Source: JAYWAM01 sp043782425 (GTDB lineage Bacteria; Pseudomonadota; Gammaproteobacteria; Burkholderiales; Usitatibacteraceae). Taken from it: a DNA stretch of 7,409 nt. A program made the translations under genes and the position numbers. The notes beneath the pieces are model-generated. The model ran no database searches. It saw only the letters and a program-made list of their open reading frames with translations, and was not told the origin of the DNA. The stretch lies in NCBI GenBank assembly GCA_043782425.1, contig JAYWAM010000030.1, forward strand, positions 1 through 7,409. The letters are read 5' to 3'. Shown in pieces: positions 1 through 6,133 of the stretch; position 1 is the stretch's first letter, and every line of letters begins with the position of its first letter.

Positions 1-294
1 AAAAACGCGAAGACGGCCGCAAAGGACGGCAAGGCGGGACGCGAAGCCGCGAAATCCGCGCCGCCTGATAGCGGACGCGCTGACCCTACAGATGGTGCAA
101 CGCGCGCTGGCGGCCCGGCGCGCCGCCCCCCTGCGCGTGTTTTCAAGCTGAACGAAAGCAAAGAACTTGTGCCGGTAGAAGTACAAACCGGCATCGCCAG
201 CAATCAGCATACCGAGCTGCTATCAGGCGAAGTTAAAGAGGGTGATGAGTTGGTGATTCGCGATTTGTCGGATAAAGACAAGGCCAACAAATAA
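1..294 (+). CDS. MacA/HlyD-type periplasmic adaptor of an ABC efflux system, C-terminal 97 residues only
   Basis: Frame 1 is open from the first base to a TAA at 292-294; the 5' part lies outside the window. The first 45 visible residues are a low-complexity Lys/Ala/Gly/Pro/Arg-rich stretch. From about residue 46 the sequence (ARVFKLNESKELVPVEVQTG, then GEVKEGDELVI) has the look of the membrane-proximal beta domain that ends MacA-like membrane fusion proteins. In that family the adaptor joins the inner-membrane ABC permease to an outer-membrane channel. The ATPase and permease genes follow on the same strand, which supports the assignment. The charged tail (SDKDKANK) and the disordered linker before the last domain vary in this family. 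Substrate is unknown. Assignment to the adaptor family is fairly sure; a specific macA orthology is not claimed. Confidence 0.8.
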   Translation, partial: KNAKTAAKDGKAGREAAKSAPPDSGRADPTDGATRAGGPARRPPARVFKLNESKELVPVEVQTGIASNQHTELLSGEVKEGDELVIRDLSDKDKANK

Positions 295-364
295 TGCACA
301 CCTCAACCCTTCCTTTTCTGCCATCCCCCTCCCCTCGCCACGGAGAAGTTGCGTGTTACCTCAT

Positions 365-405
365 CCCCTCTCCCCGTTTTTCGGGGAGAGGGTTAGGGTG
401 AGGGG
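365..405 (-). repeat. REP-like palindromic repeat, copy 1 (inverted relative to copy 2)
   Basis: Positions 366-376 (CCCTCTCCCCG) and 382-392 (CGGGGAGAGGG) form a perfect 11-bp stem around a TTTTT loop. The tail TTAGGGTGAGGGG (393-405) follows. Read on the minus strand this is the common proteobacterial extragenic palindrome with a CCCTCACCC tail. It sits in the 146-bp gap between the adaptor stop and the proposed ATPase start. The stem could also act as a transcription attenuator or mRNA stabiliser within the operon; that is inference. Confidence 0.8.
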
Positions 406-440
406 TGCTTGAGTCACGCCATAATTTACAGACTGGAAAC

Positions 441-1223
441 ATGCCAAACACCCTCACCCCTACCCTCTCCCGCGCTGCGGGAGAGGGAGAAACAATATTA
501 ACGGCGCACACTCCGCTGATCGAACTGCGCGGCGTCCACAAAAGTTACTTTACGGATGAAATAGAGACGCCGGTGCTGCATGGCATCGATGTGACAATTT
601 TTCGTGGAGAATTCGTCGCCCTCATGGGCCAATCGGGCTCGGGTAAATCAACGCTGATGAACATTCTCGGCTGCCTGGATACGCCTACGCGCGGCGAATA
701 TTCATTGAACGGCAAGCTGGTCTCGAAACTCGATGACGACGCCCTGGCGCGCGTGCGCAATGAAACCATAGGCTTTGTTTTTCAGGGCTTCAATCTTTTG
801 AAACGCATGCCGTTGGTGGATAACGTCGGGCTGCCGCTGCTTTACGCTGGCATGAGCATGGCCGAAGCGCGCAAGCGCGCCAGCGTCAAGCTTGAGCAGA
901 CTGGTCTGGGCGCCTTTACCAAGCGGCTGCCCAATCAGATTTCCGGCGGCCAGCAGCAGCGTGTGGCGATTTCGCGAGCGCTGGTCAATGAGCCTGCGCT
1001 ACTCCTCGCTGATGAGCCTACCGGTAACCTCGATACCCATACCAGTGTTGAAATCATGAATTTGTTCACGCAGCTCAACGCGCAACAGGGCATCACCGTC
1101 GTGATTGTCACTCACGAGCACGATGTGGCGCGCTACGCCAAGCGTCTGGTGCGCTTGAAAGACGGCTACGTTACCTACGACGGGCCGGTGGAAGAAATGA
1201 TGGCCACGGAGCAAAAAATATGA
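441..1223 (+). CDS. ABC transporter ATP-binding protein, MacB/LolD type
   Basis: This ATPase energises the FtsX-type permease encoded next, as part of a MacAB-like tripartite export system at the inner membrane. With the ATG at 441 it has 260 residues. Walker A is GQSGSGKST (63-71), the Q-loop is in GFVFQGFNLL, the ABC signature is ISGGQQQR (167-174), Walker B is LLLADEP with D191 and E192, and the switch His is H225 in THEH. The ABC domain proper begins near PLIELRGVHKSY (about residue 24). The preceding residues come mostly from a palindromic repeat. A GTG at 405 is also in frame but lies in the other repeat. The ATG at 441 has only a weak GGA upstream. An ATA at 495 follows GGGAGA and sits where relatives of this family usually start, so the true start is uncertain. 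The stop overlaps the permease start (ATGA, 1220-1223), implying translational coupling. Confidence 0.93.
   Translation: MPNTLTPTLSRAAGEGETILTAHTPLIELRGVHKSYFTDEIETPVLHGIDVTIFRGEFVALMGQSGSGKSTLMNILGCLDTPTRGEYSLNGKLVSKLDDDALARVRNETIGFVFQGFNLLKRMPLVDNVGLPLLYAGMSMAEARKRASVKLEQTGLGAFTKRLPNQISGGQQQRVAISRALVNEPALLLADEPTGNLDTHTSVEIMNLFTQLNAQQGITVVIVTHEHDVARYAKRLVRLKDGYVTYDGPVEEMMATEQKI
451..487 (+). repeat. REP-like palindromic repeat, copy 2, inside the ATPase reading frame
   Basis: The tail CCCTCACCCCTA (451-462) is followed by a perfect 10-bp stem, CCCTCTCCCG (463-472) with CGGGAGAGGG (478-487), around a CGCTG loop. It is the opposite orientation of copy 1, with the two tails facing each other across about 45 bp, the doublet arrangement typical of REP/BIME elements. 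In the ATPase frame it encodes NTLTPTLSRAAGEGE, a peptide type recognisable as translated repeat rather than ABC domain. Confidence 0.85.
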
Positions 1224-2443
1224 ACTTCACTCAAGTCGCTTGGCAAGCTTTCCGCGCCATGGCCATGAACCGCCTGCGCACCGGCCTCACCATGCTCGGC
1301 ATTATTATTGGCGTCGGCGCGGTGGTGCTCATGCTCGCCATCGGCGAAAGCGTGCGCGCCGACATCAACCAGCGCATCGCCAATATGGGCAGCAATCTGT
1401 TCCTCATCTTCCCCGGATCACAGACCGCCAATGGCGTGCGCGCCGGGCGCGGCGCGGCGCAGACTCTGACGTTGAGCGATTCGCAGGCGATAGAGCGTAT
1501 CGATAACGTCAAGCATGTTGCGCCCCTGATATCGCGCCCGTTCCAGGTCTCATCAGGCAACAGCAACTGGAATTCGATGATCTACGGCGTATCGCCTGAA
1601 TACTTCAGCATCAAGGATTGGGACGTGGACCAGGGCAGCCTGTTCAGCGATCTGGAAATGCGCTCGGTGTCGCGCGTCGCAGTCATCGGGCGCACCATTG
1701 CAGAAAACCTGTTTGGCGAAAGCAATCCCATCGGCATGACGGTGCGCATCGCCAACAAACCATTCGAGGTAATCGGCGTGCTGTCGGGCAAAGGCAGCGA
1801 CCTGGGCGGCGGCGATCAGGACGACGCAATTTTCATCCCCATGAGCACCGCGCGCCAGCAGGTGATGCGCCAATGGTTTCCCGGCAGTGTTAACCTGATT
1901 ATGGTTCAGGCCAACTCGGCCGAGACGATGGCCGACGTGAAATACGATCTGACACAAACCATGCACATACGCCACCGTATACGCGAAGGCCAGGAGGACG
2001 ACTTCACTATTCGTGACCTGTCGGCCATCGCCGAAGCCGCTTCGGGTATCGCCACCGGACTGACGCTGTTGCTCGGCGCCATCGGCTCGATCTCGCTCAT
2101 CGTCGGCGGCATCGGCATCATGAATATCATGCTGGTTTCGGTGACCGAAAGAACGCGCGAGATCGGCATACGCATGGCGCTCGGCGCCAAGCGCCGCGAT
2201 GTGTTGCTGCAATTTCTCACTGAAGCGATTGTCATTTGCGTATGCGGCGGCGCCATCGGCGTTGCGCTCGCCTATCTCGGCGCTCTCGCCGTCAGCAATT
2301 TCTCGCCCTTGCAGGTGAGCATGTCGCTATTTGGAATTGTTCTGGCTTTTGGTTTCTCAGCGGCGATCGGCGTGTTCTTCGGATTTTATCCAGCCAGGCG
2401 CGCGGCGGCGTTGAAACCTGTTGAGGCGCTGCGCTATGAATAA
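1220..2443 (+). CDS. ABC transporter permease, FtsX/MacB family
   Basis: The 407-residue protein has the MacB layout: one N-terminal membrane helix (about 22-43), a large periplasmic domain (about 44-277), and three C-terminal helices (about 278-305, 330-357, 368-392). The cytoplasmic loop after helix 2 carries the family hallmark SVTERTREIGIRMALGAKRRD (starting near 307), which contacts the ATPase. The C-terminus PARRAAALKPVEALRYE is equally typical. Such permeases act as mechanotransmitters that drive a periplasmic adaptor and outer-membrane channel; substrates range from macrolides to peptides and siderophores and cannot be told from sequence. Unlike Escherichia coli MacB, where ATPase and permease are one chain, here they are separate genes with a 4-bp overlap. 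The adaptor gene just upstream completes the operon. No outer-membrane channel gene is visible downstream. Confidence 0.94.
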   Translation: MNFTQVAWQAFRAMAMNRLRTGLTMLGIIIGVGAVVLMLAIGESVRADINQRIANMGSNLFLIFPGSQTANGVRAGRGAAQTLTLSDSQAIERIDNVKHVAPLISRPFQVSSGNSNWNSMIYGVSPEYFSIKDWDVDQGSLFSDLEMRSVSRVAVIGRTIAENLFGESNPIGMTVRIANKPFEVIGVLSGKGSDLGGGDQDDAIFIPMSTARQQVMRQWFPGSVNLIMVQANSAETMADVKYDLTQTMHIRHRIREGQEDDFTIRDLSAIAEAASGIATGLTLLLGAIGSISLIVGGIGIMNIMLVSVTERTREIGIRMALGAKRRDVLLQFLTEAIVICVCGGAIGVALAYLGALAVSNFSPLQVSMSLFGIVLAFGFSAAIGVFFGFYPARRAAALKPVEALRYE

Positions 2444-2470
2444 CGTCTGTTGTAACAAAGGCATCGCTGA

Positions 2471-2486
2471 GGCGCGCTGCCGCGCC
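2471..2486. terminator. GC-rich hairpin between convergent genes, possible terminator
   Basis: GGCGCG and CGCGCC form a perfect 6-bp stem with a CTGC loop, 27 bp after the permease stop and 43 bp before the lipoprotein stop on the other strand. There is no T-run on either side, so intrinsic termination is weakly supported. Position rather than sequence is the main argument. Confidence 0.3.
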
Positions 2487-2529
2487 GTTGTGTCCACTAC
2501 TTATGCATTATTCTCCACGACCGCAAAAA

Positions 2530-3057
2530 TCATGGTAGCGAGCAGGAATTGGCGATTGCCGCAAACCCAACTGGAATACCTTTTTGCGGGCTATCTTTAA
2601 GAGTTATCTCTTTTCGCGCCGTTATGTCTTTTCCATTAGACTCATCTTCAATCCATATGGTCGCGGCACTATCTGGGCGGAACTGAGCCTTCGCGACATA
2701 GCGTGCATTGGTATCGGCAATCAGAGGTAGCTCGCCATACCCGACGAGGCTATCTGTATAGGCAGAGCCAACCGTTACTGAAATACCCACGACATGATCC
2801 CCTGGGGCCAATCGATATCGTTTATCGTAGCTACAGCGCGCTGACTTTGGAAGGGAGACTGGCTTTCCGTCAATTCCGCCAACAAACGCGCGCGTTGGTT
2901 TTGCTACGCCAGTTGAGGCGTCGTCTGAGCCCGTCACTGTTGCAATCGACGCGGCACCACTTTCTGTAGGAGGTCTGTAATACTCGCGGGTCAACGCTTG
3001 CATGGGGCCACACCCAGACAGAACTAATATTGCAGCAATCGTTAGTACAAGCTTCAT
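2530..3057 (-). CDS. Predicted lipoprotein of unknown function
   Basis: The 175-residue product begins MKLVLTIAAILVLSGC, a short signal peptide ending in a lipobox (LSG followed by C16), so it should be lipidated and anchored in the inner or outer membrane facing the periplasm. Residues 25-55 are Ser/Ala/Thr/Gly-rich and likely a flexible linker. Residues 56-175 look like one small beta-rich domain, with AFVGGIDGKPV, LAPGDHVVGISV and a late AATIWIEDESNGKDI. This PGxH...V...IWIED pattern recalls small periplasmic lipoproteins often left as hypothetical; I cannot name a family with certainty. Besides C16, C75 and C172 could pair. Upstream on the same strand is only the decayed antitoxin. The ribosome-binding site is weak (GAAAG, about 9 bp before ATG). 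It converges on the ABC operon and appears monocistronic. Confidence 0.8.
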   Translation of the reverse strand: MKLVLTIAAILVLSGCGPMQALTREYYRPPTESGAASIATVTGSDDASTGVAKPTRAFVGGIDGKPVSLPKSARCSYDKRYRLAPGDHVVGISVTVGSAYTDSLVGYGELPLIADTNARYVAKAQFRPDSAATIWIEDESNGKDITARKEITLKDSPQKGIPVGFAAIANSCSLP

Positions 3058-3144
3058 CGATAATCTTTCAGTTGTCTTTGGGGGATCACACTCTTAGTCA
3101 AGATTGAGATCAGTCTGGACAGCAAAAATCTGTCAGCATGGATG

Positions 3145-3470
3145 CTACCCTAGTTTTCTCAACCAGTCTGGATGTTTTTTAACTAGAAGTTGCAAAGCTG
3201 CATCCATGCGGGTCTACCAGCCTTCGCCAGTCGAGCGGAAGTAAGATAGAACTTCCGGGCTGTATTGGACGCTCACCTGCTCCTTGCGCGCAGCGCTTAT
3301 GGACGACCGCGTTTCTTGCGGTATGCCTCAGCGCCTTATAGCATTTCTTCGCGAGTCAATGGGCGACTATCCTGGTCCTTGCCGTTCCAAACGTAATCAC
3401 CGCCTGGTGGTGCTTTTTTCTCCGCTGCCAAAAATGGCTTACGCTGTGTAGTCATTTTCGAGCCGTTCAT
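3145..3470 (-). pseudogene. brnA: Decayed BrnA-type antitoxin
   Basis: On the minus strand, ATG at 3470 has a good SD (AGAGG, 6-bp spacing) and runs 44 codons to a TAA at 3336-3338. The end of this stretch reads DYVWNGKDQDSRPLTREEML, characteristic of BrnA antitoxin N-termini. The same frame continues after the stop as GAEAYRKKRGRP and meets a second TAA (3297-3299). A frameshift then leads to KEQVSVQYSPEVLSYFRST, followed by GEGW, an amber codon (3214-3216) and TRMDAALQLLVKKHPDWLRK, ending at TAG (3145-3147). This second part is the ribbon-helix-helix-like C-terminal domain, where GWQTR is usual, so the amber probably replaced a CAG Gln codon. About 108 codons in all match a full BrnA length. 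BrnA normally neutralises BrnT and autorepresses the operon. With three stops and one shift the gene is dead, though the 44-residue 5' ORF could still be translated. Confidence 0.82.
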
Positions 3471-3585
3471 GGTAAACCTCTCGTTCTTCCACGCTTGCTT
3501 TACGAAAACTGATGATGTGTGGCCGCTCGCCCGATAGATGCACCACGGTTAGCACGGCAAGCCGGATAGTGTAAAATTCACTCCG
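3439..3585 (-). pseudogene. brnT: C-terminal remnant of a BrnT-type (DUF497) toxin
   Basis: The minus-strand frame after a TAA at 3586-3588 is open for 48 codons to a TAA at 3439-3441. It reads EFYTIRLAVLTVVHLSGERP and then HIISFRKASVEEREVYHERL. The LTVVH strand followed by IISFRKAS and an acidic/Arg helix with a Tyr is the C-terminal half of BrnT toxins (RelE-fold ribonucleases, DUF497), where IISARKA is usual. No start codon of the expected kind and none of the N-terminal half (usually opening with FDWDxxKxxxNxxKHG-like sequence) is found upstream. The 3' end overlaps the brnA start by 32 bp, the normal brnT-brnA order and coupling. The N-terminal half has been lost, with the junction lying between this fragment and the small + strand ORF at 3610. 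The fragment lacks half of the fold and should not be toxic. Confidence 0.78.
3549..3577 (+). promoter_or_regulatory. Possible sigma-70 promoter for the 42-codon ORF
   Basis: TTAGCA (3549-3554, four of six matches to TTGACA) and TAAAAT (3572-3577, five of six matches to TATAAT) are separated by 17 bp and lie 33 bp before the ATG at 3610. The boxes fall inside the brnT remnant. Seen by eye only; chance occurrence is possible. Confidence 0.35.
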
Positions 3586-3609
3586 TTAAACATCAACTAG
3601 GAGATTCAC

Positions 3610-3738
3610 ATGGCAGAACGTACCCGCACCCGCCGCAACACGCTTGAACGCCGTTGCCTTGGCAAGGCATTCAAGCGCCTCTTCATCGGTTCGCCGAAGT
3701 CGATATTCAAGATGCTCGAAACGATCAAAAAAGTTTAA
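3610..3738 (+). CDS. Small basic protein, 42 residues, unrecognised
   Basis: ATG at 3610 follows a strong Shine-Dalgarno AGGAG (3599-3603) at 6-bp spacing, and the frame runs to TAA at 3736-3738. The product starts MAERTRTRRNTLERRC and ends SIFKMLETIKKV. It holds 13 Lys/Arg against 3 Glu, so its net charge is about +10. Residues 18-42 could form an amphipathic helix. There is no signal peptide, lipobox or known motif that I recognise. It ends one base before the stop of the convergent FHA gene. The SD, the plausible promoter and clean boundaries favour a real small gene. Against this, it sits at the edge of a decayed toxin-antitoxin locus and could be a 5' fragment of another gene. A nucleic-acid or membrane interaction would suit the charge but is only a guess. 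Confidence 0.5.
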   Translation: MAERTRTRRNTLERRCLGKAFKRLFIGSPKSIFKMLETIKKV

Positions 3739-3739
3739 C

Positions 3740-4738
3740 TCAGTCTTCAGAATCAAAACTGGGTATCAGACTGGTGCGATTGGGTTCTTCTTTGCGCGCT
3801 TTATCGAGTTTGCCCTGCATTTTTTCCACGTCGGCAAAGAACGCATTCTCGCTTTGCAGCGGCGCCAGCCGCAATCCGGGCGGCTTGAGTTGGTGCAGAT
3901 AAGTCTGCTGGCCGGTATTGGATCGCAGTTCGGATTGCGCCAACATCTGTAGGGCAATTGCGCTGACGGCGAGAGCGCCCACAATGCCAGCCTTGAGCTT
4001 GAGCAGCCTCGGGCTGATCGCGCGCAAGTGGAAAAAACATATTGCCGCGAAAATCAGCCAGGTGGTGACGTAGGCATATTCGGCCAGCAGGCGCAGCGAC
4101 AATGCGTAGGCGCCAAATTCAGCGAACTCTGCAAACAGTACAAAGGCCAGCGCCCCTGACAGCGCGATAATAAAATGCCGCTCGAAGTGCGCAAGGCCAG
4201 CAAAAATACGTGACAACACCGCCCACGCCGCGCTCCACACAAGCAGAAAAATCGCCATACTGACAAGCGGCAATATATAACGCGACAACTGCGGCTCGAC
4301 AGTTTCGCCCAGCCACAAATCCAACGCGCCCAAGCCGAGCAAAAGGCCGCATAGCGCCAGCGCCGTGAGCCACGATTGCGCTGCGGGCGCCGCGCTATAT
4401 TCTGCCGCCACCGCGTGGTCTGGCGTGCGCGCACGCAACAGAGTATGTCCTATGCGCAGCGCATGATCGCCATCGAGCACCACACGCTGCGCCTTGTGTT
4501 TGCTGCCCTCGGTAAACATGCCGCTGGTGCTGCCCGCATCCTCGGCCACCAGCACGCCATCGCTGTCGCGCACGATACGCAGATGATGTTGCGCAACATA
4601 GGGATCATCGATGATTACGTCATTGTCGTAGGCGCGGCCGATGCGCACTACGTCGCCGCTACAGCGATGGCGCGCCAGCACATCGCGATGGCGCGACAAC
4701 ACTTCGATCCAGATCACAGCTTGCTGCACGGCGCTCAT
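3740..4738 (-). CDS. FHA-domain integral membrane protein
   Basis: The 332-residue protein starts at the ATG at 4736-4738, which overlaps the protease stop as ATGA; GGAG lies 8 bp before it. A GTG three codons earlier is also in frame. Residues 8-105 form a forkhead-associated domain, a phosphothreonine-peptide reader: IGRAYDNDVIIDDPYVAQHH (33-52) and AGSTSGMF (68-75), ending LRIGHTLLRAR. G34-R35 and H52 are present. The usual Ser-Arg before the His is Ala-Gln (49-50) and the usual Asn in GSTNG is Ser72, so phosphopeptide binding may be altered. About five membrane helices follow (123-143, 154-175, 188-208, 219-237, 249-268), then a polar tail of about 64 residues. With the FHA domain cytoplasmic, an odd helix count puts the tail in the periplasm. 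The overlap with the exported protease gene suggests a shared function. The ligand kinase is not in the window. Confidence 0.85.
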   Translation of the reverse strand: MSAVQQAVIWIEVLSRHRDVLARHRCSGDVVRIGRAYDNDVIIDDPYVAQHHLRIVRDSDGVLVAEDAGSTSGMFTEGSKHKAQRVVLDGDHALRIGHTLLRARTPDHAVAAEYSAAPAAQSWLTALALCGLLLGLGALDLWLGETVEPQLSRYILPLVSMAIFLLVWSAAWAVLSRIFAGLAHFERHFIIALSGALAFVLFAEFAEFGAYALSLRLLAEYAYVTTWLIFAAICFFHLRAISPRLLKLKAGIVGALAVSAIALQMLAQSELRSNTGQQTYLHQLKPPGLRLAPLQSENAFFADVEKMQGKLDKARKEEPNRTSLIPSFDSED

Positions 4739-6072
4739 TTGGCCCACTCCACAGCGGCGAGAAAGCGTTTGGCCAGCGCCAGCGCATTGGAGTAGGCGAC
4801 GCCCTGCATGTTGAGCCTTGAGATCAACGCCTCGGTGTCGCGATCCTGGGTGATGGCCACCACCGTCACATCATAGAGACCTTCAAACTCACGGTAGGCG
4901 CGCGCGCACCAGATGGCGCGCAACGGCGGATGCTCGGCGCTCGCCGAAGTCGAGAGGAAATCCTCGTGGCAGCGTTGCTGTGTGAGACGCTTGTGCGCCG
5001 TGCCGCCCAACCACGAAGGCTGGTATTGCTGCGAGACGAAGTTGGAAAACTGGAACGCATTGAGATCCACGCTACGCACATGGGAATGGCTGAATTCAAC
5101 ATTCCCGGTATACATGTCGCCGGAAACAAACAGCCACATCTGATTGTTGCAGTTGGTGGTATCGACCAGCGCACGCGGCTTGGGCAGCTTGTCGGCATTG
5201 GTGCGCGCCCAGCAGTTGAACCAGGCAGCGCTGCTTTCCGGCGCGCGATAGGGGCCAAAGGTGGCGGCGTGGAATCCCTGTTCGCCCAGCGTCTGATAAA
5301 GACCGGATTGCCAGACGGTGAGCTGGCGTCCGATTTCCGCGCGCGTGCTTTCGGGCGAAAGCGTGGCGCTGCTGCGCGCGGCCTCAAGCAAGGCGGCGGC
5401 AAAGCGCGCCGGAACCAGAAAGCTCACCAGTTCGCTGCCGATCTGCTTGGCGACATTGATACCGGCAATCTTGCCATCGGTAGTTACGGTTGGGCCGCCG
5501 CTCATGCCGGCATTGATGGCCCCAGAAAAATGAATGCGCTCGTTGTAACTTTTTTCCACCAAACCGTTGTACGTGCCCTCGACTATGGTGAAGCCCAGAT
5601 CGAGCGGGTTACCCATGCTGTACAAGCGCTCGCCTTTAGGTAGAGCGCCTTTGAGCGCGCGCGCCTCAAATTCAAAAAATGGCATGCCGCGTTTTTCAAG
5701 TTGCACCACAGCCAAATCGTTGGCAACGTCGAAAGTAAGCAGTTTCAGTGATCCCTTTGAGCCGTCCGGCGCAATGTACTCCAGATGATAAGTGCTGGGT
5801 TCCAGCGCGTACTGCGACACCACATGGTAATTGGTGATCGCCACCCCATCCTCGCTCACCAAAAATCCCGAGCCTATGGTCGATTGACGTCCCGCAGCAT
5901 CGAGCAAGGTGCGAATCTGTAGCAGACGCGGCCGCGCGGCCGCATAGATAGCCTCGGCAGTGGGAGACACCGCCTGGGGTGTTGCAGGCGGGGAGGGAGG
6001 TGCGGAGGGCTGCGCTGCGGTAGCGCTGTACGCCGCCAAGAAAAAAAACAGCCAAGCAGTAATACGCATCAT
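4735..6072 (-). CDS. Exported trypsin-like (S1-fold) serine protease with extra C-terminal domain
   Basis: From the ATG at 6070-6072 the protein has 445 residues. An upstream TTG at 6135 is in frame but would bury the signal peptide. MMRITAWLFFFLAAYSATAA is a Sec signal cleaved near residue 20, and a Pro/Ala-rich linker reaches about 37. The protease domain spans about 40-235 with a complete triad: H83 in AITNYHVV, D119 in NDLAVVQL and S191 in NAGMSGGP, where the family often has GNSGGP. This is the Trypsin_2/HtrA-like fold, but no PDZ domain follows. Residues 240-445 are an unrecognised domain with four Cys (287, 308, 368, 389), able to make two disulfides in the periplasm, and several aromatic segments (AAWFNCW, NNQMWLFVSGDMYTGN). 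The stop overlaps the start of the FHA-membrane gene, so the two are translated together. Substrate unknown. A second ATG at 6069 is an equal start candidate. Confidence 0.9.
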   Translation of the reverse strand: MMRITAWLFFFLAAYSATAAQPSAPPSPPATPQAVSPTAEAIYAAARPRLLQIRTLLDAAGRQSTIGSGFLVSEDGVAITNYHVVSQYALEPSTYHLEYIAPDGSKGSLKLLTFDVANDLAVVQLEKRGMPFFEFEARALKGALPKGERLYSMGNPLDLGFTIVEGTYNGLVEKSYNERIHFSGAINAGMSGGPTVTTDGKIAGINVAKQIGSELVSFLVPARFAAALLEAARSSATLSPESTRAEIGRQLTVWQSGLYQTLGEQGFHAATFGPYRAPESSAAWFNCWARTNADKLPKPRALVDTTNCNNQMWLFVSGDMYTGNVEFSHSHVRSVDLNAFQFSNFVSQQYQPSWLGGTAHKRLTQQRCHEDFLSTSASAEHPPLRAIWCARAYREFEGLYDVTVVAITQDRDTEALISRLNMQGVAYSNALALAKRFLAAVEWAK

Positions 6073-6133
6073 CGGATAGGGGTTCCTAAAAGGGGCATAG
6101 CAGAAATTACCCAAGGATGAGAAGTTTATCAGC

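Noticed and set aside
356..541. 61-codon minus-strand ORF across the palindromes
   Set aside because: Its peptide (HPNPLPEKRGEG type) is translated repeat sequence, and it overlaps the ATPase gene; not a gene.
1553..2212. 219-codon minus-strand ORF inside the permease
   Set aside because: Antisense shadow of a high-G+C gene; His/Asp/Ala-rich with no motif, while the + strand shows a clear FtsX/MacB permease.
3117..3146. Short stems (GACAG/CTGTC and AGCAT/ATGCT) near a TTTTT on the minus strand after the brnA remnant
   Set aside because: Stems of only 5 bp and poorly placed relative to the T-run; too weak to call a terminator.
3111..3172. Direct repeat CAGTCTGGA at 3111-3119 and 3164-3172
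   Set aside because: Only 9 bp and two copies; no terminal inverted repeats or mobile-element context, so chance is likely.
3644..3952. 102-codon + strand ORF overlapping the 42-codon ORF and the FHA gene end
   Set aside because: No Shine-Dalgarno sequence, overlaps the C-terminus of a well-supported gene on the other strand, and the peptide has no recognisable character.
4930..5643. 237-codon + strand ORF inside the protease
   Set aside because: Antisense shadow; the opposite strand carries the catalytic triad and signal peptide.
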